From positions 1-9,506 of the forward strand of contig CAMPGU010000155.1 in assembly GCA_946885645.1 (NCBI GenBank): DNA of 9,506 bases. Direction: 5' to 3'. The stretch is from an uncultured Haloferula sp. GTDB lineage: Bacteria > Verrucomicrobiota > Verrucomicrobiae > Verrucomicrobiales > Akkermansiaceae. Position 1 is the stretch's first letter. Each line of letters starts with the position of its first letter. This document shows positions 1 to 4,641 of the stretch, one piece after another. A program made the position numbers and the translations under genes. The notes below the pieces were generated by a model. That model made no database searches. It was not told the DNA's origin and was given only the letters and a program-made list of their open reading frames with translations.

Positions 1-145
1 GCCCTGCGATGAAGCCTGCGAGCTGGATCACCGTGAGACACACGCCGACCATCAGCGTCGAATAGCCGAGCTCGTAGGCGAGATAGACCGGAAGAAACGT
101 GAGCAGGCCTGCCTGGGTCATCGTGCGGAAGGACGAGCTGAGGTT
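1..145 (-). pseudogene. MFS transporter fragment (C-terminal half, truncated 5' end)
   Basis: Read on the minus strand, this stretch gives a continuous membrane-type peptide containing SSFRTMTQAG followed by GLLTFLPVYLAYELGY and then TLMVGVCLTVIQLAGFIAG. That is the typical sequence around transmembrane helices 7 and 8 of major facilitator superfamily transporters, so the reading enters in the middle of the protein and runs off the left edge toward its C-terminus. There is no N-terminal half. Upstream (higher coordinates) the frame continues with unrelated residues and reaches a TGA at 170-172, with no plausible start. Resemblance ends at about 130-145, exactly where homology to a plus-strand cytochrome begins. 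I infer a truncated remnant of an inner-membrane solute transporter; the substrate cannot be told. A contig misassembly would look the same. Confidence 0.7.
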
Positions 146-533
146 CCTCCAAAGCGAGGGGATTCTGACTCATGCGACCTACGTTAAGCATCGTAGCGTT
201 ACTCCCGGAAACCGTGTCGAAGCCGGACAGGATGTTTTCATGATCTCCTGCTCACGGTGCCATAGCACCACGGGAATCAACGGCGTTCTCGACAAGTTCT
301 CTGCCATGTATGGTCCCGGTGACTGGAGCTCCGGGGGCATGGTTTCATTCCTTGGAACCATGCACAAGACGAGCACTTTCATGCCGCCGTTCCCGGGGAA
401 CAAAGCCGAAAAAGAAGCGCTCGTCGCCTACATCCTTGAAATCAGGAAGACCGGCAAAGCGCTCAATGGAGCGCAAACGGAGGGCATACGCCTGCCGGAG
501 CCATCCGAAACCTCCACCACAACCTCCCATTAA
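99..533 (+). pseudogene. c-type cytochrome, 5'-truncated
   Basis: The open frame starts with a GTG at 99, but the first 12 or so codons are antisense to the MFS fragment; cytochrome-like sequence begins near 136 (RFLQSEGILTHATYVKHR). A heme c attachment motif CSRCHS is at 249-266. A likely axial methionine sits in TSTFMPPFPGN, about 40 residues later, followed by the helix EKEALVAYILEIRK that usually closes a cytochrome c fold. The C-terminal tail is Thr/Ser rich. There is no signal peptide or membrane anchor, which a heme c protein needs because heme is attached outside the cytoplasmic membrane. The gene has therefore probably lost its 5' part, perhaps including another domain or heme. It lies 11 bases before the CydA-like gene on the same strand, so the two were probably one operon passing electrons between them. 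If translated from GTG it should be non-functional. Confidence 0.65.
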
Positions 534-544
534 TCTTTCTGGCC

Positions 545-1861
545 ATGAATCTCCTGTTCCTTGCCAACATACCTGTCCCACGGGATCTGCCATTGCCGCT
601 TCCGCTGCCCGAGGGGTTGCTGAAGACGCTCCTGGTTCTCTTTTTCCTCATTCATATCCTGTTCGTGAACCTGACCGTAGGTGGCTCCCTGCTGGTGGCA
701 CTGTTCGAAGGTCTGGGCTTCAAGCGGAAAAAGTATGATTTGCTGGCGTTGGAGATCGCCAAGACGGTCACCGTCAACAAGAGCCTCGCGGTGGTGATGG
801 GCATCGGTCCATTGCTCTGCATCAACCTCGTCTACACCGTCCAATGGTACGGGGCTAACACGCTGACCGGCCATGCATGGCTGCTGATCATTCCGCTGAT
901 CACCGCGGCGTTCCTGCTCGCCTACCTCCACAAATACACGTGGCACCGCTGGGAAACCGGGCATTGGAAAAAGCTCCACTGGGCGCTGGTCCTCACTTCC
1001 TCCGTCATGTTCCTCGCGATCCCCTTCGTGTTTCTCGCGAACGTCAACCTGATGCTCTTCCCGAGTGAATGGGAGAAGGTGAAAGGCTTTTTCTCAAGTC
1101 TCCGGATTGGAAACGTGTTTCCCCGCTACCTGCACTTCCTCTTGGCTTCAATCGCGCTGGCGGGTCTCGCCGGAGCCGGATGGTTCTGGAGATCCGCCGT
1201 CGTGGAAAAGCTGCCGGATTTCACGCGTGAGGAACTCAGACGCCTGTTCTACCGGATCGCAACCTGGGCGACCGGACTTCAGTTTTTCGCCGGACCGATC
1301 CTGCTTTTCACCTTACCCGGAGTCGGGGTGACTCCGCTGCTCTATAAAATCATCCTGCCTTCAGCGGCTCTGGGCATTTGCCTCTGGGTAGTACTATACA
1401 AGAAGCTCAAGGGCTCCGAGCGGAGGCTGGCGAGCGGCTTTGTCCCAATCGTGTTTTTCTTCTCATTGGTAGTAATGGGAATGGGCAGCGGACGTCATGC
1501 TTACCGTGAAGCTGCCCTCGCCGCGCACCAAAGCCAGATCCGGGAGCGCTCCGTCGAATTCAAGGCCGCGCTCGACCAATGGAATGCCGCCAATCCGGAA
1601 GAGCCGGAAGCAGAAGCTGAGATTTCCGAGCAGCTCTTTGCGACTTGTGCGGCATGCCATGCTCCGGATCAACGGTTGGTCGGTCCTTCGCTGAAAGAGA
1701 TTGCTGAAATCTACAAAAACAACCCCGCGGGAATTGTCGCGTGGGCAAAAGCTCCGGGCAAGAAGCGGCCAGACTATCCACCGATGCCCGCCTTCGGGCA
1801 CCTCGGAGAGGAACAACTGAGAGGGATTGCGGACTACATATTAAAAATCGCGCCCAAATGA
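545..1861 (+). CDS. CydA-like membrane protein with C-terminal cytochrome c domain
   Basis: This 438-residue protein has about eight hydrophobic segments (about 27-55, 78-98, 108-128, 145-168, 193-214, 241-260, 266-286, 298-315) and then a soluble domain. Segment 1 contains IHILFVNLTVGG (His37), which matches the YHFLFVPLTLG region of E. coli CydA holding the heme b595 ligand His19. RYLHFLLAS (His197) resembles the KFVHTVASG region holding the heme b558 ligand His186. I do not see the CydA GRQPW motif or the long quinol-binding loop; the last segment ends in GSGRHAYRE. The soluble domain has a CAACH heme c motif (368-372), a probable axial Met414 in YPPMPAF, and a closing helix ending ADYILKIAPK. 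I infer an inner-membrane heme protein moving electrons between a cytochrome c and a b-heme core; oxygen reduction is possible but unproven. The ATG follows the truncated cytochrome gene by 11 bases, with no visible Shine-Dalgarno sequence. Confidence 0.8.
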   Translation: MNLLFLANIPVPRDLPLPLPLPEGLLKTLLVLFFLIHILFVNLTVGGSLLVALFEGLGFKRKKYDLLALEIAKTVTVNKSLAVVMGIGPLLCINLVYTVQWYGANTLTGHAWLLIIPLITAAFLLAYLHKYTWHRWETGHWKKLHWALVLTSSVMFLAIPFVFLANVNLMLFPSEWEKVKGFFSSLRIGNVFPRYLHFLLASIALAGLAGAGWFWRSAVVEKLPDFTREELRRLFYRIATWATGLQFFAGPILLFTLPGVGVTPLLYKIILPSAALGICLWVVLYKKLKGSERRLASGFVPIVFFFSLVVMGMGSGRHAYREAALAAHQSQIRERSVEFKAALDQWNAANPEEPEAEAEISEQLFATCAACHAPDQRLVGPSLKEIAEIYKNNPAGIVAWAKAPGKKRPDYPPMPAFGHLGEEQLRGIADYILKIAPK

Positions 1862-1912
1862 TAGCCTTCCACAAGTAGGGTAGGAGGGGAGGCTTCTGCC
1901 AAGCAGTGTTGA

Positions 1913-2203
1913 AGGGGACGAATTGCTGCGTCAGCGACAATGGCGTATGCTTCAACGGTTGCCGCCGCGACTCTGACTGCGGACGAACTGCCACCCGGTC
2001 GGCCGCAGGCGGACGTCGTAGTCGGCGTGGTCCAGCGGTGGGCCGTCCGCGATCCGGTCGCCGCTGCTGATTGGGTTGATACTTTGCCAGCAGGAACGCT
2101 GCGGCGCGATGCGACCGCCTGCTTCATGGAGCAATGGTCGCGGACGGCTCCAGATGCAGCGGCGCAGTGGCATGCCACAAATGCGGAGCCGCTGAATCGG
2201 TAA
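1913..2203 (+). pseudogene. C-terminal fragment of a Verrucomicrobia-type helical repeat protein
   Basis: The frame is open from just after a TGA at 1910-1912 to a TAA at 2201-2203, with the first ATG at 1940. It contains VVQRWAVRDPVAAADWVDTL and MEQWSRTAPDAAAQWHATN. These are two copies of an alpha-helical repeat with the pattern W-x(3)-DP-x-AAA-x-W-x(3)-LP, which in Verrucomicrobia and Planctomycetes occurs in long tandem arrays in exported or cytoplasmic proteins of unknown function. Only about two and a half repeats remain and there is no signal peptide or proper N-terminus, so I read this as the surviving 3' end of a larger gene. A short expressed protein starting at 1940 (87 residues) cannot be excluded. 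It converges on the FecR/LamG gene with a 42-base gap. Confidence 0.5.
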
Positions 2204-2245
2204 CGCGGAAGATGCGGCGCGCTCGCGAGGGAGGCGATATGCGGC

Positions 2246-3889
2246 TCACGGTTCTCCTCCCATGGCCCGGAAATGGTCGGCGACTTCATCGTCGCTCAAG
2301 GCCCGCCCGTAGATCGCGACCTCGTCGAGGGCCCCGACGAATTGCCGGTGAATGCCTCTCTGGGGGCGCAGGGCACCCACCCGCAGGCCAAGATCGACAT
2401 CCCCGAAGTGAGGCACGGTGATCGCGTGGCGGCTTACAGGCTTGCCATCGATGAAGAGCACGAACTCGCCCCGGTCGACCCGCGCCACGATGTGATGCCA
2501 CTTTCCGGGCAAGTAGCGCTCCGGGGAAACGAGGTTCGCATTGACGCCGCCGGGCGTGGAAAGAGTTGGATGCTCGGTGGCTGGCGAGCGGAAGGTGGTG
2601 CGCACCGAGGGCTCGGGCGGCAGGGCCTGGAATGCCCGGGTATGGGTAATCTCGAGCGAGAAGTACGACAGCGGTCCTATCGGTGCGTGCCCGGTCACGC
2701 GATCGATGGGATCATCAACCCGCAGGTTGACGAGGTGCCCCCAATGAATGCGGTCGGGCCGCGCCCAGAGCTCGATGGTGAAGGGAGCGGCGTCGTCCTT
2801 TCTCCACGGCTCGGGAGATTCGATCCAGCCGCCTTCCTCGCTTTCGCCTAGCACGAGGAAGCGATTGCCGCCGTGGTTGTCGCTCGGGCGGATCCGACCG
2901 TGGACCTTCGCGGGAAAGGAGGAACCGGCACGATTGGGGAAAGTAGCGTCGTCGAGCTGGCTTTCGAAGTCCCAAGCAATCAACGGCGCGGAGGAAAGGA
3001 CGGCATTTCGGTAAGCTTGCGGGACGATGAGCGCGGCATTGGAGGGCGGGATCGGCACTTCGTGGCCAAGACCACCCGCAGGCACGGTCTGGATCTGGCG
3101 GGCGCTCTCATCGAGAACCACGCCTTCCGATTCCTTCACCAGTTGCGTTGACAGGATATCGCCCTCGTAGGAGATCTGCTCGGCCCTAACAAGACCCTCT
3201 TGGACCGCCATGTCGGTGCGCTTTCCCGGCTGCACGGAGACGCTGAAGGCGGTGCCGAGATCGACGAAGCGGCCGTTGTCGGTCTCGACCACATAAGTGT
3301 CGAGGTCCTCGGGCACATCGACGCCGACTTGGCCCTCCCACAGCCGACAATGGTTGAGTCCGATGGCGAGCCGCGCCGGGCCGGTGACGGAAAGGACCAC
3401 GCCGTTGTCGAGGTCGATGCGGGCGCGCCCGGAGCTGAGCTCGAAAGCTCCTTTTTCCAGCAGCGTGCTCGCCGGCGGGTCCTGCCCTTCGGCATCGAGC
3501 CGGGTGATGACGCCAATCATTTCTCCCGTCGTCGCCACGGGCGCCGCGTAAGACTCCGGTGCCTGCCGGGTTTTCACAAAGATCACCGCGGAGACCGCCA
3601 CGCAAGCCGCCGCGGCGAGAATGATCGTCATGGCACGGCGGGGCCTGGAGATGCGCGGATTGCCGGTGATATCGTCGATGGTTCGCGGAGGAAGGTTCTC
3701 CGCCCATTTCGCGACGGTGTCGATTCGCAGCGCGGAAATGAGCGCCGCGTCTTCGACCAACAGCCGGGCCGCGATGGGTCGCGCGGCAACGTTGGCCCGG
3801 AGCAAGTCGTTCAGTTCGCGCCGGCTGGTTTCGCCGCCGAGGACGAGTTCGCGCACGCGATCTTCGAGTTCCATGGAGTCGTCGTTCAT
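2246..3889 (-). CDS. FecR-domain / LamG-like jellyroll membrane protein
   Basis: Numbered from the chosen start, the protein is 547 residues. A cytoplasmic N-terminal part (about 1-82, beginning MNDDSMELEDRVREL) resembles the short anti-sigma-like segment of this group. One membrane helix follows (about 86-105, TIILAAAACVAVSAVIFV), after a basic patch SRPRRA. A FecR domain follows at about 114-245, with RLWEGQVGVDVPEDLDTYVV and FVDLGTAFSVSV typical of it. The C-terminal half (about 302-540) is a LamG/concanavalin-like jellyroll, seen in FTIELWARPD, KWHHIVARVDRGEFVLFIDG and FVGALDEVAIYGRAL. In this phylum such proteins sit next to an ECF sigma factor and are thought to sense periplasmic ligands, probably glycans. 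I chose ATG at 3889 because it starts 7 bases after the sigma stop and matches family N-termini; ATG at 3913 would overlap the sigma gene and add eight residues. No clear ribosome binding site is visible for either. Confidence 0.88.
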   Translation of the reverse strand: MNDDSMELEDRVRELVLGGETSRRELNDLLRANVAARPIAARLLVEDAALISALRIDTVAKWAENLPPRTIDDITGNPRISRPRRAMTIILAAAACVAVSAVIFVKTRQAPESYAAPVATTGEMIGVITRLDAEGQDPPASTLLEKGAFELSSGRARIDLDNGVVLSVTGPARLAIGLNHCRLWEGQVGVDVPEDLDTYVVETDNGRFVDLGTAFSVSVQPGKRTDMAVQEGLVRAEQISYEGDILSTQLVKESEGVVLDESARQIQTVPAGGLGHEVPIPPSNAALIVPQAYRNAVLSSAPLIAWDFESQLDDATFPNRAGSSFPAKVHGRIRPSDNHGGNRFLVLGESEEGGWIESPEPWRKDDAAPFTIELWARPDRIHWGHLVNLRVDDPIDRVTGHAPIGPLSYFSLEITHTRAFQALPPEPSVRTTFRSPATEHPTLSTPGGVNANLVSPERYLPGKWHHIVARVDRGEFVLFIDGKPVSRHAITVPHFGDVDLGLRVGALRPQRGIHRQFVGALDEVAIYGRALSDDEVADHFRAMGGEP

Positions 3890-3896
3890 CGGCGTA

Positions 3897-4406
3897 TTAT
3901 TGTAGCAGTTCACGGTTCACGCATTGGGCAAGCGAGCGGCGCAACCGCAGCAGCAGCGATTTCACACCGCTGACGCTGCGGCCGGTGGAACGCGAGACTT
4001 CCTCGAGGCTCCACCCGCCGACATAGTGCGCGCGCAGGATCTCGCGGGGTTCCTCGGCCATGCCGCCGAGGCAGTGCCGCAGCGCGAGCACCAGGTCGGA
4101 TGTGCGTTCGGCGGCGTCGCGCAGGTGGATTTCCATGGCCTGCATCACGTCTTCCTCGAAGACCAGACGGTCGCGCTGGCGGTCGCGGAAATGCGACATC
4201 ACAGTGAAGTGCGCCACGCCGAGCGCCCACGGCAGGAACGGGCGCGCGCGGTCCCATTCCTCCTCCTTTTCCCACAGCTTGATGTTGGTCGCCTGCAGCA
4301 CGTCCTCGGCATCGGCCCACGCACCGACCTTCGCGTAGCAGTAGCCGCGCAGTGCCTCCTGGCACGCGGTCAGCGCTTCCACGAACTGTGCTTTGGTATC
4401 TCTCAT
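3897..4406 (-). CDS. ECF-type RNA polymerase sigma factor, Rhodopirellula/Verrucomicrobium family
   Basis: This 169-residue protein has the two-domain layout of extracytoplasmic-function sigma factors. Region 2 spans about 8-76, with DAEDVLQATNIKLWEKEEEW for core binding and RPFLPWALGVAHFTVMSHFR for -10 recognition. Region 4 spans about 100-160, with EEPREILRAHYVGGWSLEEV, then TGRSVSGVKSLLLRLRRSL as the helix-turn-helix that reads the -35 element. Length and the DVLQATN signature match the Rhodopirellula/Verrucomicrobium sigma family (TIGR02989). The gene is the first of a two-gene minus-strand operon with the FecR/LamG gene, whose product is the natural candidate for controlling it. It is divergent from the secreted-protein cluster starting at 4642, which makes that cluster a candidate target. 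The ATG at 4406 has no Shine-Dalgarno sequence. Confidence 0.93.
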   Translation of the reverse strand: MRDTKAQFVEALTACQEALRGYCYAKVGAWADAEDVLQATNIKLWEKEEEWDRARPFLPWALGVAHFTVMSHFRDRQRDRLVFEEDVMQAMEIHLRDAAERTSDLVLALRHCLGGMAEEPREILRAHYVGGWSLEEVSRSTGRSVSGVKSLLLRLRRSLAQCVNRELLQ

Positions 4407-4494
4407 CAGAGTTCTGTCGGTGGTCGGGGAAATGATTGCCCATGGGTATTTCCATCTCGCGCATCAAAAGTTGCACCCGATTTCCGCGATGACG

Positions 4495-4519
4495 GGAAAA
4501 ATGTCGGTTCAGGAAAAAT
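4495..4519 (+). repeat. Direct repeat pair GGAAAAAT, 17 bases apart
   Basis: Identical octamers lie at 4495-4502 and 4512-4519 inside the divergent intergenic region. They could be a tandem operator or parts of an ECF promoter -35 element, but with such short A-rich words chance is a real alternative. Confidence 0.3.
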
Positions 4520-4557
4520 CTCCGCTTTTCCGCAACCGCGGAGCCGCCGCGCGGAAA
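4520..4557. repeat. Overlapping short inverted repeats upstream of the secreted-protein cluster
   Basis: CTCCGC (4520-4525) pairs with GCGGAG (4538-4543), and TTTCCGC (4527-4533) pairs with GCGGAAA (4551-4557). The two pairings overlap, so they are mutually exclusive as hairpins. They could form alternative RNA structures in the 5' leader of the gene at 4642 if transcription begins upstream, or serve as a protein-binding site. No T run follows, so this is not an ordinary terminator. Confidence 0.3.
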
Positions 4558-4641
4558 TAGTCCGTGGAAGGACCGCTCGTTTGCGCCTGAGAACCAAGCT
4601 CTCCAGGCCGACCCTTCCGAGGAATCCCCAAGACCAAACCC

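Larger units (their letters stand above)
4407..4641. promoter_or_regulatory. Divergent intergenic region between sigma operon and secreted-protein cluster
   Basis: This 235-base region must carry the promoters of both the minus-strand sigma/FecR operon and the plus-strand cluster at 4642. I see no convincing sigma70 -35/-10 pair. It holds several short symmetric elements: the 8-base palindrome CCCATGGG at 4439-4446, GGAAAT (4428-4433) with ATTTCC (4448-4453), and two direct repeats GGAAAAAT at 4495 and 4512. Two overlapping inverted repeats lie at 4520-4557. The GAGGAA at 4619-4624 lies 17 bases before the ATG at 4642, too far for a normal ribosome binding site. Assignment as a regulatory region rests on its position. 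Confidence 0.5.

Noticed and set aside
530..979. Minus-strand open frame of 149 codons opposite the CydA-like gene
   Set aside because: Gln/Glu/Arg-rich antisense reading of a clear membrane protein; no start context or domain.
1864..1893. Possible terminator hairpin after the CydA-like gene (GCCTTCC with GGGAGGC)
   Set aside because: The stem needs a G-T wobble in a seven-base pairing and no T run follows; too weak to call.
3200..3973. Plus-strand open frame of 257 codons
   Set aside because: Antisense to the FecR domain and its start, with Arg/Gly-rich composition, and it runs through the well-supported sigma/FecR boundary.
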